A stretch of DNA of 64,000 nt from an uncultured Collinsella sp. Lineage in GTDB: Bacteria > Actinomycetota > Coriobacteriia > Coriobacteriales > Coriobacteriaceae. A program made the translations under genes and the position numbers. Position 1 is the first letter of the stretch; each line of letters begins with the position of its first letter. Positions 8,069 through 15,925 of this stretch are shown piece after piece. The notes below the pieces were generated by a model that saw only the letters and a list, made by a program, of their open reading frames with translations, was not told where the DNA came from and did no database searches. The stretch spans positions 5,968 to 69,967 of the forward strand of contig UQKM01000013.1 of the NCBI GenBank assembly GCA_900541685.1, given 5' to 3'.

Positions 8069-8746
8069 ATGTCCAAGAAGAACCGCGCCAAGTCCAAGGC
8101 CAAGCGCTTTGGCGAAGGCTCGGCCAAGCCGATTGTTTCGGCCGCGACCTATGGCGTGGGCGGCAATGCGTTTGCGCAGGCCATCGCCGACCCGGTCTCG
8201 ACGGTGCACTCCAATAAGCCCGAGCTGCTGGTGGTCGACGGCTACAACGTGATCCACTGCACGCCGCGCTACGAAAAGCTCGTCTACGACCATTCCGATG
8301 ATCCGTATTCCAGCGACGTTCACGATATGGCGCGCACGGCACTCATCAACGATGTTGCCGCGTTTGCCCAGGGCCGCTACGAGGCCGTAATCGTGTTTGA
8401 CGGCGCGGGCAATATCTCCAGCGAGCGCCCCAACCTGCCCGCCCGCGGCGTGCGCATCGAGTTTTCGCCGACGGGCGTGTCGGCCGACACCGTGGTGCAG
8501 AAGCTCTGCATCGAGGCGCGCGAGGAAGGCCGCGCGTGCTCCGTGGTGTCGAGCGACGGCACGATCCAGGCCGTCGTCATGGGTAAGGGCGTTACGCGCA
8601 TCTCGAGCCGCATGCTGGTGGACGAGATCAAACAGATCGACAACGACGTGCACGAGGCCGAGGAAGCCCCGCAGATCAAGATGACTCTGGGCAGTCGCCT
8701 GAGCCCCGATGCCCTGGCCAAGCTCAAGGCCCTTCGCGGGAGGTAG
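8069..8746 (+). CDS. YacP-like NYN-domain ribonuclease
   Basis: A 225-residue protein of the NYN/PIN-like RNase family. The B. subtilis homologue Rae1 (YacP) cleaves mRNA on the ribosome. A basic N-terminal leader (about 1-50) precedes the nuclease fold, which begins with VVDGYNVIH (the catalytic Asp motif, about 55-63). FDGAG, the ADTVVQKL segment and SSDGTIQ supply further acidic positions. It is coupled to rlmB. The family assignment is firm; ribosomal action is inferred from Rae1. Confidence 0.85.
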   Translation: MSKKNRAKSKAKRFGEGSAKPIVSAATYGVGGNAFAQAIADPVSTVHSNKPELLVVDGYNVIHCTPRYEKLVYDHSDDPYSSDVHDMARTALINDVAAFAQGRYEAVIVFDGAGNISSERPNLPARGVRIEFSPTGVSADTVVQKLCIEAREEGRACSVVSSDGTIQAVVMGKGVTRISSRMLVDEIKQIDNDVHEAEEAPQIKMTLGSRLSPDALAKLKALRGR

Positions 8747-8788
8747 GGGAGTTGCGGCAGAGGACCGTTTCCTAGATTGGCCTACCCG

Positions 8789-8813
8789 CTGATTTGTAAT
8801 CAGTGGGTTGCGG
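8789..8813 (+). repeat. Duplicated anticodon-arm segment of tRNA-Thr(TGT)
   Basis: The 25 bases from CTGATTTG to GGGTTGCGG are identical to bases 8999-9023 inside the tRNA-Thr gene, 210 bp downstream and in the same orientation. No acceptor or T arms surround it, so it is a fragment rather than a tRNA. A leftover attachment site or a short duplication are both possible. Confidence 0.7.
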
Positions 8814-8972
8814 ATTTGACGCTGCCAAAACGAATGAGTTTATGTTATGGCGAACAGATAAAACTGTTCGTTCTGACGAATAGTTTTTGAGATGTGGTCG
8901 GTCGAAGGGCCTGTTGCGCCCCGTCCTCAATTCCTTTATCCTAAACAGGCTTCGCGCGAAAGCGCCAAGTGT

Positions 8973-9047
8973 GCCAGTGTGGCGCAACGGTAGCGCAACT
9001 GATTTGTAATCAGTGGGTTGCGGGTTCGATTCCTGTCACTGGCTCCA
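8973..9047 (+). tRNA. tRNA-Thr(TGT)
   Basis: Acceptor GCCAGTG (8973-8979) pairs with CACTGGC (9037-9043), then discriminator T and an encoded CCA. The anticodon stem ACTGA/TCAGT encloses loop TTTGTAA with anticodon TGT. The T loop GTTCGATTC is canonical. It is a single-gene unit with its own terminator. Confidence 0.97.
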
Positions 9048-9057
9048 TGAGAGTTTC

Positions 9058-9092
9058 GGGCTCTGTTTCTATATGGGACAGAGCCCGTTTCT
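9058..9092 (+). terminator. Terminator of tRNA-Thr(TGT)
   Basis: GGGCTCTGT (9058-9066) pairs with ACAGAGCCC (9078-9086), followed by GTTTCTATTT. Confidence 0.8.
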
Positions 9093-9157
9093 ATTTAGGT
9101 GGTGCGCCATCGGGTTAGCGCCCATCCCGTTTTTGGTTTGTCTCGTCCTCCAGTTTG

Positions 9158-9293
9158 TCTAAATCTGTAACACCAAGACCGATATTCGGCATCTAACTGT
9201 TACAGATTGAGATGAAACTTAGGGTGTTTTAGGAATATCTTGATCTGTAACATGTAGAAGCGGAATAGGCCTCTTGCTGTTACAGATCGAGAC
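9158..9293. repeat. Two tandem hairpins of the ATCTGTAACA palindrome type
   Basis: AATCTGTAACA (9162-9172) pairs with TGTTACAGATT (9198-9208), and GATCTGTAACA (9242-9252) pairs with TGTTACAGATC (9278-9288). Each unit is about 50 bp with a 25-base variable loop. A second tandem pair lies at 19811-19947. The whole stretch 9048-9580 has no convincing gene; it holds a tRNA terminator, these repeats, the GAGCGTGGAT repeats and a bidirectional terminator. Confidence 0.85.
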
Positions 9294-9324
9294 AAGGGCG
9301 GGCGCGGATCTGGATGTCCTGCTC

Positions 9325-9390
9325 GAGCGTGGATTTCTGGATACGCGAGCTAAGAAAATCTCCCGACCGGAGAACGAGCGTGGATAATTA
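9325..9390. repeat. GAGCGTGGAT direct repeats, partial copy of the 13409 element
   Basis: GAGCGTGGAT occurs at 9325-9334 and 9375-9384. The stretch TCTCCCGacCGGAGAAcGAGC at 9360-9380 matches TCTCCCGccTGGAGAAtGAGC at 13410-13430, followed in both by GTGGATAAT. This copy lacks the matching right arm, so it looks decayed. Confidence 0.65.
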
Positions 9391-9444
9391 ACTTGGATAG
9401 GGAGCTAAGGTAAACACCGATTGTCTATCGACGGCTTTAGAAAC

Positions 9445-9482
9445 AACGACCCCGATTTCATTGTGGAATCGGGGTCGTTTGT
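9445..9482. terminator. Bidirectional terminator downstream of the bgl operon
   Basis: AACGACCCCGATT (9445-9457) pairs with AATCGGGGTCGTT (9467-9479) with T-rich right and A-rich left flanks, so it can act for the leftward EIIBC operon as well as on the plus strand. Confidence 0.75.
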
Positions 9483-9580
9483 GCCTCAGGAATCCGAATG
9501 GATTAATCGAGCTCCTAAGGAACTTTTTGGGTTCTTGCTAATGGTCTGCCGAGGATGTCCCCAATGTAAACAGCGGGCAT

Positions 9581-10981
9581 CTACTCAATATAGCTGGGGT
9601 TCTTCTTGATGATCACGCGTGCAGCGATGAAGGAGACGACGATGGCGATGATGGCGACAACGCATGCCAGCACGAAGTTACCCATGGACCCATCGGGAGC
9701 GATAAAGATGAGTGCCGAAAGAAGGCCGGGGCATGCTCCCGCAACATACTCTTTCAGAACAAAGATGCCTGCAGGGAGTCCAGCGCAGAGCGCGCCGATT
9801 GCCGTGCCGACAAGCAGGCGGGGACGCTCGATGAGGCAACCGTAGAACGCGGGCTCGGTTACGCCACAGAGTGCGGTGACGGCAACCGTGGTGACCATAC
9901 CCCTCTTCTCTTTGTTTCCCTTCATGGCAGTTGCCAGGGCGAGGCTCGTGCCGCCAATGCAGAGGTTCGAGATGAATCCAAAGATAATGGGAGCCCAACC
10001 GAGCTGCGCCAGGCTCGTAACTTCGATTGCGATGTAAGCCTTATCGAGACCGAGCATGACGAAATAGGGGTTAAGGGCTGCCAGGATCGGAGTAGCGATA
10101 AATGCCACGTTGTCCATAAGCCACGTGACGGCATCGCTCAGCGCGTAGCCCATCATGCTGCCGGCGGGGCCAAGGATAATAAGCTCGACGGGCACGACGA
10201 TGATCATGGTGAGCAGCGGCTTCAAGAACAGTTTGGTAACGTCGGGAATGATCTTCTGAAGGCCGCGGTCGACAAAGTACATGAATACAACGCCCAGTAC
10301 GATGGGCACTACCGTACTCGAATAGTCGTTCGTCGGGATGGGAATACCAAGAAAGTCGAGACCCTCGGCACCGCTAATGGACGAGCTGATCATGATCGCG
10401 CCCAGCAATGCGCCCATGATGGGCTGCATCTTCATGACGGCCGCGAGCTGATAACCAAGATAAACGGGTAAGAAGCTAAACGAAGCGCTAAAGATCGCCA
10501 ACAGGACCTGGGCGGTTCCGCTATCGGTGCTCAATCCGCAATAATTGACCAGGAGATTCTTGATCGAAAGAATGAGTCCGCCAACGATGAGCGCCGGGAC
10601 GATGGGCATGAATACCTGTGCAGAGACGTTCCCGAATTTCTCAATCAAGCCCATGGCGGTGTTACCGCTTTTAATGCCTTCTGCAAGGTCTTTGGCGGTT
10701 TGGGCATCGTCGGCAACCGTGCCACCGCCGACTTCGATTCCCGCGAAGTCGAGGAAGTCGTTGTAAGCCTCGGTGACGTTGGGGCCGATGATCACCTGAA
10801 GCTGGCCACCGCTGACTACTGCCCCGAGCGCCTGATCGGCCGATTTGGCGAGCTGGAGATCGATGATCGAGGTGTCTCGTGCGTCGATGCGAAGGCGCGT
10901 CGCACAATGAGTTACCGATGTAATGTTCTCTTTGCCGCCAACAGCCTTTAGGACTGTTTCGGACATTGCCTGATATTTCAT
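9581..10981 (-). CDS. PTS beta-glucoside-type EIIBC permease
   Basis: Membrane permease that imports and phosphorylates a sugar, probably an aryl- or oligo-beta-glucoside. Residues 1-90 are the EIIB domain with phospho-acceptor Cys26 in THCATRLRI; residues about 105-466 are the EIIC channel, about ten membrane helices, containing the GVTEPAFYG loop typical of this superfamily. No EIIA domain is fused, at 466 residues against ~620 in BglF, so phosphate must come from a separate EIIA. The ATG follows AGGAGAAAGAG, 9 nt after the GH1 gene, so the two genes form one leftward operon. Substrate is inferred from the neighbouring enzyme. Confidence 0.88.
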   Translation of the reverse strand: MKYQAMSETVLKAVGGKENITSVTHCATRLRIDARDTSIIDLQLAKSADQALGAVVSGGQLQVIIGPNVTEAYNDFLDFAGIEVGGGTVADDAQTAKDLAEGIKSGNTAMGLIEKFGNVSAQVFMPIVPALIVGGLILSIKNLLVNYCGLSTDSGTAQVLLAIFSASFSFLPVYLGYQLAAVMKMQPIMGALLGAIMISSSISGAEGLDFLGIPIPTNDYSSTVVPIVLGVVFMYFVDRGLQKIIPDVTKLFLKPLLTMIIVVPVELIILGPAGSMMGYALSDAVTWLMDNVAFIATPILAALNPYFVMLGLDKAYIAIEVTSLAQLGWAPIIFGFISNLCIGGTSLALATAMKGNKEKRGMVTTVAVTALCGVTEPAFYGCLIERPRLLVGTAIGALCAGLPAGIFVLKEYVAGACPGLLSALIFIAPDGSMGNFVLACVVAIIAIVVSFIAARVIIKKNPSYIE

Positions 10982-10990
10982 CTCTTTCTC

Positions 10991-12409
10991 CTAACCTTCC
11001 TGCTCCTGATACTTCGAGATAAGGTCTCGGTACCAATACCAGCTCTTTTTGGGGGTGCGCTCCAGATTGTTCTCGAAGTCGATATGGACAAGTCCGTATC
11101 GTTTTTCGTAGCCGTTGATCCAGCTATACAGATCCATCGTCGACCAGAGGTAGTAGCCCTCAACGCGCGCGCCGTCGCGCTTAGCCCTCATCATGTGCTC
11201 GATGAACTGGCCCAGAAGCTCGATGCGGTCATCATCGTGGATCATTCCGTCTGCGTCTGGTTGCTCATAGGCGCCATGTCCGTTTTCCGTAATAAAGATG
11301 CGGGGCGCGTCATAGCGCTCGTGGACATCCATGATGGTTGAATACATGCAACCTGGGAGTATTTCGCGGCCCCATTTATTGCGGGGAACATTGCTGTCGC
11401 GGGCGCTTTCAAACAAGGGCGCAATGCATTTTCCTTCGACCTTTTTGCTCGAACCGCCCTTATTGTTCGCCGAAACGGCAAGCTCTCCACCGTGCCAGTC
11501 GGTTACATACTCTCGGCAATACACGTTGAGTCCAATAAAATCGACTTTACCGTCTCTGAATTCTTCTACGTCATTTGGGGATCGATAGAGCGAGACGCCA
11601 AGTTTTTCAAGGATTTCGTCCATTTCTGGCGGCAGTTGACCCTGAAGCGCTGGTGCCAGAATCATGCGATTGGCGAAAAAGTCTGCGTATCGAAATACGT
11701 CATCAGGGTGCTCGGTTGCCGGGTCGAGTTCGACAACGCCGCCATCGTGGACGGCGCCGATGATGCCGTCGTAGCCCATTTGACGATATGTTCGGACTGC
11801 GAGTGCGCTCGCGCGCATCAGGTTGTACTGAAACTGCATGTACGACTGAACGTCGAGCGATCGATTGGGGGGATAGTTGCCCAACATGTTTACGCAGTAG
11901 CTGTAGAAATGCGGCTCGTTAACGGTAGCCCAGATTTTGACGCGGTCTCCAAAGCGCTCAAAGCAAATCTTGGCGTATTTGCAGAACCACTCTGCCATGT
12001 CGTTGTTCAGCCATCCGCCTTTGCAAGCAAGCGTGAATGGTAGATCGTAATGGAACAGCGTAACGTTGGGCTCTATGCCATTTTCGAGGCAACAATCAAT
12101 GACCCGATTATAAAAATCGATACCCTCTTCATTCACTTCGCCGATACCCGTGGGGATGATTCGACTCCATGAAAGAGAGAAGCGATAAGTGTTTTGTCCG
12201 CCTTCTTTCATCATGCGGATATCTTCTTCATAGCGATGGTAGAAGTCGCAAGATACATCACCGTCAACATGGTTGATGTTCTTATTGCTTGTGTGGCTAA
12301 AGAAATCCCACTCGCCAAGGCCTTTGCCGTCTTCGTTCCAGGCACCCTCGCACTGATAAGACGCCGTGGCGGAACCCCAGAGAAACGGCATGTTGTTCAC
12401 GTTGTCCAT
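10991..12409 (-). CDS. GH1 6-phospho-beta-glucosidase
   Basis: Cytosolic glycoside hydrolase that would split phosphorylated beta-glucosides delivered by the adjacent PTS. The GH1 start LWGSATASYQCEGA is intact, the acid/base glutamate lies in TVNEPHFY (about residue 165) and the nucleophile in FITENGHG (about residue 375). The phosphate-binding C-terminal loop region YEKRYGLVHID is present. The start at 12409 is chosen because AAAGGGG lies 6 nt upstream; an ATG 18 nt earlier (12427) has no such site. Length 472 is normal. First gene of the leftward operon, divergent from the RpiR regulator. Confidence 0.92.
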   Translation of the reverse strand: MDNVNNMPFLWGSATASYQCEGAWNEDGKGLGEWDFFSHTSNKNINHVDGDVSCDFYHRYEEDIRMMKEGGQNTYRFSLSWSRIIPTGIGEVNEEGIDFYNRVIDCCLENGIEPNVTLFHYDLPFTLACKGGWLNNDMAEWFCKYAKICFERFGDRVKIWATVNEPHFYSYCVNMLGNYPPNRSLDVQSYMQFQYNLMRASALAVRTYRQMGYDGIIGAVHDGGVVELDPATEHPDDVFRYADFFANRMILAPALQGQLPPEMDEILEKLGVSLYRSPNDVEEFRDGKVDFIGLNVYCREYVTDWHGGELAVSANNKGGSSKKVEGKCIAPLFESARDSNVPRNKWGREILPGCMYSTIMDVHERYDAPRIFITENGHGAYEQPDADGMIHDDDRIELLGQFIEHMMRAKRDGARVEGYYLWSTMDLYSWINGYEKRYGLVHIDFENNLERTPKKSWYWYRDLISKYQEQEG

Positions 12410-12476
12410 GAATCCCCTTTCCATCATTCAACACGGTGGATACGTGTGGCGGAATTACGATTAAGATGACGTCAAC

Positions 12477-12518
12477 TGATTTGAATCATAGGAGAACGAC
12501 CAAAGCTGTTTGATTCAA
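12477..12518. promoter_or_regulatory. Candidate operator between GH1 and its RpiR regulator
   Basis: The near-palindrome TGATTTGAATCA (12477-12488) is followed 21 bp later by TTGATTCAA (12510-12518), giving inverted TGAATCA/TGATTCA words. Position between divergent genes suggests a binding site for the RpiR protein; this is inference. Confidence 0.4.
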
Positions 12519-12560
12519 TAAATGAACCATGATTTCGAGGAGAGCGGAAAGAGGGATCAC

Positions 12561-13394
12561 GTGAATATCAATGACTTCGATGTGCTCAATCGCATTAGCT
12601 CAATCATCAACAGCGAGTTTGGGTCAAACGATGCCGCCATCGCTCGATATCTCATCGCTCACATTAGGCGTTCGAGCGAAATCAATGTTGCCGCAATAAC
12701 CCGCGATGCATTCGTGACCCGTTCCGCTGTTCGTCGTTTCTGCAATCGATTGGGCTACCAGTCTCTTAGCGATTTGAAAGAATCATTTACTCAATCAGTC
12801 TTTCCAAGCGACTTAAGCCATCGAGAGGAGGAATTTGGCTACGAGGAGTACAGGGCAGAGCTCGACGTTCGCATGATCGAGATGTTCGCTGAGGTTGAAA
12901 GCGGCGTGTCCGATATCGCTATTAAGCACCTTGCCGACGAAATTGATGGCCATAAAAACGTTGAAATCTGGTGCACCAATAATGTGAGCGCCAATCTCGT
13001 ACGATTTCAGCAGGAAATGTTTTATGCGGGCAAGATAGTTCGCATAGTTGCTGGGGCTAACGTCGCGGAATTGAAAAACATGGGAGACGTTTCGCAGTCA
13101 TTGATAATTCTCGTATCGGTCTCCGGGCTATTTGCGTCACAGGCACGTGAGTATCTTGATTGCCGTTCGGGCAGGAAGATTCTAATTACTGCGTTTAGCA
13201 ACGATGACAAATCGAGGTCTTTTGACCGTGTATATCGTCTTGGTAATGCGGGAAACGGAATTGACCGACTCGGCGTTTATTCGAAATATGCCATGACTTA
13301 TTTCTTCGACTTGCTATCGTCGTGTTACTTGAGTCGCTACCCCTGCACCAAGGGGGAGCCGCTCTATGGGTCTACTTTGGCCTGGCCCGAGTAG
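12561..13394 (+). CDS. RpiR/MurR-family transcriptional regulator
   Basis: An N-terminal RpiR helix-turn-helix (about residues 1-75, with AAITRDAFVTRSAVRRFCNR as the recognition region) is followed by a SIS sugar-phosphate-binding domain (about 105-250). Divergent from the beta-glucoside operon, so it probably senses a phospho-sugar and controls that operon. GTG 12561 is preferred because GAGGG lies 5 nt before it; ATG 12522 (13 codons longer) lacks a ribosome site. SIS sequence is fairly diverged (LIILVSVSGLFASQ in place of a clean SxSG loop), and ligand is unknown. Confidence 0.82.
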   Translation: MNINDFDVLNRISSIINSEFGSNDAAIARYLIAHIRRSSEINVAAITRDAFVTRSAVRRFCNRLGYQSLSDLKESFTQSVFPSDLSHREEEFGYEEYRAELDVRMIEMFAEVESGVSDIAIKHLADEIDGHKNVEIWCTNNVSANLVRFQQEMFYAGKIVRIVAGANVAELKNMGDVSQSLIILVSVSGLFASQAREYLDCRSGRKILITAFSNDDKSRSFDRVYRLGNAGNGIDRLGVYSKYAMTYFFDLLSSCYLSRYPCTKGEPLYGSTLAWPE

Positions 13395-13408
13395 TTCGGC
13401 TCTATAGT

Positions 13409-13490
13409 TCTCCCGCCTGGAGAATGAGCGTGGATAATCTGCCACTTTGGCCTTAGAGCCGCGCTAAAAGCGGGAGATTATCCACGCTCG
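13409..13490. repeat. Palindromic repeat with GAGCGTGGATAATCT arms
   Basis: GAGCGTGGATAATCT (13426-13440) and AGATTATCCACGCTC (13475-13489) are perfect 15-bp arms. Its left part is shared with 9360-9389. The rest of the 13395-13796 gap carries the tRNA/tuf promoter; no gene is supported there. Confidence 0.8.
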
Positions 13491-13694
13491 ATCGTGCCGT
13501 GGAAGCCCGATTGCAACCTATGTAATAGTTCAAGAGGGTCGTTATCGAAGTTCGTTCCAGCCAGCGTACTCCACTACGACAAAGTGTTCCCTCGGGAAAT
13601 GTCACCGCTACATGCAAATTCACCGTCCTTCACATCCAAACTCAACAAAACCGCAGGTCACGGCTATATAGATACGCCCGGAACCGTGTATCTA

Positions 13695-13734
13695 GAGGTT
13701 TTCGTTGACAGCCCCCAAGGTTGCATCGTATTAT
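13695..13734 (+). promoter_or_regulatory. Promoter of the tRNA-Tyr/Thr/Met-tuf unit
   Basis: TTGACA (13705-13710), 18-bp spacer, TATTAT (13729-13734). The 18 bases GAGGTTTTCGTTGACAGC (13695-13712) are repeated exactly at the rpmG promoter. Confidence 0.8.
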
Positions 13735-13796
13735 CTTTTTCGTTCGCGGGGGCGGCGGTCCAAAAGACCAAAGGACCTGCGGATACTTGAACGATT

Positions 13797-13878
13797 GGGA
13801 GTTTGCCCGAGTGGTTAATGGGGACGGGCTGTAAACCCGTTGGCTCTGCCTACATAGGTTCGAATCCTATAGCTCCCA
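13797..13878 (+). tRNA. tRNA-Tyr(GTA)
   Basis: Type II tRNA with a long variable arm. Acceptor GGGAGTT pairs with AGCTCCC (one G-U), anticodon stem ACGGG/CCCGT encloses CTGTAAA with anticodon GTA. CCA is not encoded (ACCC follows). Confidence 0.95.
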
Positions 13879-13888
13879 CCCGTCAAGT

Positions 13889-13964
13889 GCCTGTATAGCT
13901 CAGTCGGTAGAGCACTTCGTTGGTAACGAAGAGGTCACCAGTTCAAGTCTGGTTGCAGGCTCCA
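13889..13964 (+). tRNA. tRNA-Thr(GGT)
   Basis: Acceptor GCCTGTA pairs with TGCAGGC; anticodon stem CTTCG/CGAAG encloses TTGGTAA with anticodon GGT. CCA encoded. Together with the TGT isoacceptor at 8973 it covers ACC/ACT and ACA codons. Confidence 0.97.
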
Positions 13965-13967
13965 TCC

Positions 13968-14044
13968 GGCGGTGTAGCTCAGTTGGTTAGAGCACACGGT
14001 TCATACCCGTGGCGTCACTGGTTCGAATCCAGTCACCGCTACCA
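13968..14044 (+). tRNA. tRNA-Met(CAT), elongator type
   Basis: Acceptor GGCGGTG pairs with CACCGCT (first pair G-U), anticodon stem CACGG/CCGTG encloses TTCATAC with anticodon CAT. The stem lacks the three G-C pairs of initiator tRNA, and A-loop context fits an elongator. CCA encoded. Confidence 0.93.
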
Positions 14045-14140
14045 TAGGTAACACGGTGGCTTCTCAATAGTATGTTGAGAGGCCACTATGGTATAAAGGC
14101 AAAGTCCCGTCCGGGGACGACCTGTTTAGAGGAGGGCTTT

Positions 14141-15331
14141 ATGGCCAAAGAGAAGTTTGAGCGCACTAAGCCGCATGTTAACATCGGCACCATTGGTCAC
14201 GTCGACCACGGCAAGACCACGCTGACCGCTGCCATCACCAAGGTTCTCTCCGAGACCGAGGGCTGCAAGGCTGACTTCACTGCGTTCGAGAACATCGACA
14301 AGGCTCCCGAGGAGCGCGAGCGCGGCATTACGATCTCCGTCTCCCACGTCGAGTACGAGACTGCTGCCCGTCACTACGCTCACGTTGACTGCCCGGGCCA
14401 CGCTGACTACGTCAAGAACATGATCTCCGGTGCTGCTCAGATGGACGGCGCTATCCTGGTCATCGCCGCTACCGACGGCCCCATGGCTCAGACCCGCGAG
14501 CACATCCTGCTCGCCCGTCAGGTCGGCGTTCCTTACATCGTCGTCTTCCTGAACAAGTGCGACATGGTCGACGATGACGAGCTCATCGACCTCGTCGAGA
14601 TGGAGACCCGTGAGCTCCTCTCCGAGTACGATTTCCCCGGCGACGACATCCCCGTCATCCGTGGTTCCGCTCTGGGCGCTCTCGAGGGCGACGCCAAGTG
14701 GATGGACGCTATCCGCGAGCTCATGAACGCCGTCGACGAGTACATCCCGACGCCTGCTCGTAACAACGACCTCCCGTTCCTGATGGCCGTTGAGGACGTT
14801 ATGACCATCTCCGGCCGTGGTACCGTTGCTACCGGCCGTGTCGAGCGCGGTGAGCTCAAGCTCAACGAGCCCGTCGAGATCGTCGGCATCAAGGATACCC
14901 AGAACACCGTCGTTACCGGTATCGAGATGTTCCGTAAGTCCATGGACTTCTGCGAGGCTGGCGACAACGTCGGTCTGCTGCTCCGCGGCATCAAGCGCGA
15001 GGACATCGAGCGTGGCCAGGTTCTCTGCAAGCCCGGTTCGGTTACCCCGCACACCAAGTTCACCGGTGAGATCTACGTTCTGACCAAGGAGGAGGGCGGC
15101 CGTCACACCCCGTTCTTCGATGGTTATCGTCCTCAGTTCTACTTCCGTACCACCGACGTTACCGGTACGGTCAAGCTCCCCGAGGGCACCGAGATGGCTA
15201 TGCCTGGTGACCACATCACCATCGAGGGCGACCTCATCCACCCGATCGCCATGGAGGAGGGCCTGCGCTTCGCTATCCGCGAGGGTGGCCACACCGTCGG
15301 TTCGGGCATCGTCTCCACGATCATTGAGTAA
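14141..15331 (+). CDS. tuf: Elongation factor Tu
   Basis: GTPase that delivers aminoacyl-tRNA to the ribosome. 396 residues with G1 GHVDHGKT (about 19-26), switch I RGITIS, G3 DCPGHADY, G4 NKCD, and the two beta-barrel domains complete to the VGSGIVSTIIE end. ATG 14141 follows AGGAGGGCTTT; an upstream in-frame extension to 14072 is untranslated leader. It is co-transcribed with three tRNAs, as in many bacteria, but no fusA or rpsG is nearby. A hairpin in the leader (14056-14087) lies between tRNA-Met and tuf. Confidence 0.98.
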   Translation: MAKEKFERTKPHVNIGTIGHVDHGKTTLTAAITKVLSETEGCKADFTAFENIDKAPEERERGITISVSHVEYETAARHYAHVDCPGHADYVKNMISGAAQMDGAILVIAATDGPMAQTREHILLARQVGVPYIVVFLNKCDMVDDDELIDLVEMETRELLSEYDFPGDDIPVIRGSALGALEGDAKWMDAIRELMNAVDEYIPTPARNNDLPFLMAVEDVMTISGRGTVATGRVERGELKLNEPVEIVGIKDTQNTVVTGIEMFRKSMDFCEAGDNVGLLLRGIKREDIERGQVLCKPGSVTPHTKFTGEIYVLTKEEGGRHTPFFDGYRPQFYFRTTDVTGTVKLPEGTEMAMPGDHITIEGDLIHPIAMEEGLRFAIREGGHTVGSGIVSTIIE

Positions 15332-15357
15332 ATTAGCTCTTTGATATAGCTGACTTA

Positions 15358-15395
15358 GAGAACCCGGCACTTATATGGGTGCCGGGTTCTTTTCT
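15358..15395 (+). terminator. Terminator of tuf
   Basis: GAACCCGGCAC pairs with GTGCCGGGTTC around TTATATGG, followed by TTTTCT. Confidence 0.9.
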
Positions 15396-15525
15396 GCAAT
15401 GGATATTTAGCCGTTGCTGGTGTCGAGAGGATCGATAATGGTCCTGGATGCACCGTCGATTAGATCTCGATGGCTTCATTGATGTGTTCCAAATATGAAT
15501 GGATCCACCGAGAACCAATTGACTC

Positions 15526-15565
15526 GAGGTTTTCGTTGACAGCACTTACGTGGAGCTGATAAAGT
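15526..15565 (+). promoter_or_regulatory. Promoter of rpmG-tRNA-Trp-secE
   Basis: TTGACA (15536-15541), 18-bp spacer, TAAAGT (15560-15565). The upstream 18-mer matches that of the tuf promoter exactly. Confidence 0.7.
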
Positions 15566-15610
15566 AACAACTCGTGCCCGTACGGGGCGGAAATGAAAGG
15601 TTCAGGATAC

Positions 15611-15760
15611 ATGCGTACTCTAGTTACTCTTGCGTGCACTGAGTGCAAGCGCCGCAACTATACGACCACCAAGAACAAGTCGACCATGCCTGATCGTATG
15701 GAGATCAAGAAGTATTGCCCCTGGTGCCGTCACCACACGCTGCACAAAGAGACTCGCTAG
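15611..15760 (+). CDS. rpmG: 50S ribosomal protein L33
   Basis: A 49-residue basic protein of the large subunit. Two Cys pairs, CTEC (about 9-12) and CPWC (about 36-39), mark the zinc-binding form of L33, so no zinc-independent paralogue switch is visible here. ATG 15611 lies a few bases after AGGA and 10 after AAAGG. It sits directly before tRNA-Trp and secE, the standard order. Confidence 0.96.
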   Translation: MRTLVTLACTECKRRNYTTTKNKSTMPDRMEIKKYCPWCRHHTLHKETR

Positions 15761-15773
15761 TCTCTAGTCATAT

Positions 15774-15849
15774 ACGCCAGTAGTTCAATTGGTAGAGCAT
15801 CGGTCTCCAAAACCGAGTGTTGAGGGTTCGAGTCCTTCCTGGCGTGCCA
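15774..15849 (+). tRNA. tRNA-Trp(CCA)
   Basis: Acceptor ACGCCAG pairs with CTGGCGT, discriminator G and encoded CCA. The anticodon loop CTCCAAA carries anticodon CCA. Located between rpmG and secE. Confidence 0.97.
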
Positions 15850-15858
15850 GTCATTATT

Positions 15859-15890
15859 CCGTAAGCTCCCACTTGGGGGCTTACGGTTTA
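15859..15890 (+). terminator. Hairpin between tRNA-Trp and secE
   Basis: CCGTAAGCTCCC pairs with GGGGCTTACGG, followed by TTTACT. A short T-run makes it a partial terminator or RNA-processing barrier rather than a full stop. Confidence 0.6.
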
Positions 15891-15925
15891 CTCATGTATA
15901 AGCGCATTGCGCGGAGGTAACCCAA

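Noticed and set aside
9158..9293. CRISPR array
   Set aside because: The repeats are few, palindromic pairs with irregular spacing, and no cas genes are present.
9421..9609. 62-codon plus-strand frame
   Set aside because: It is largely a terminator hairpin and runs into the opposite EIIBC gene end.
13494..13790. 98-codon plus-strand frame before tRNA-Tyr
   Set aside because: It covers the tuf promoter and has no ribosome site or recognisable domain.
14126..15370. Long open frame on the minus strand opposite tuf
   Set aside because: Antisense shadow of EF-Tu, no motif support.
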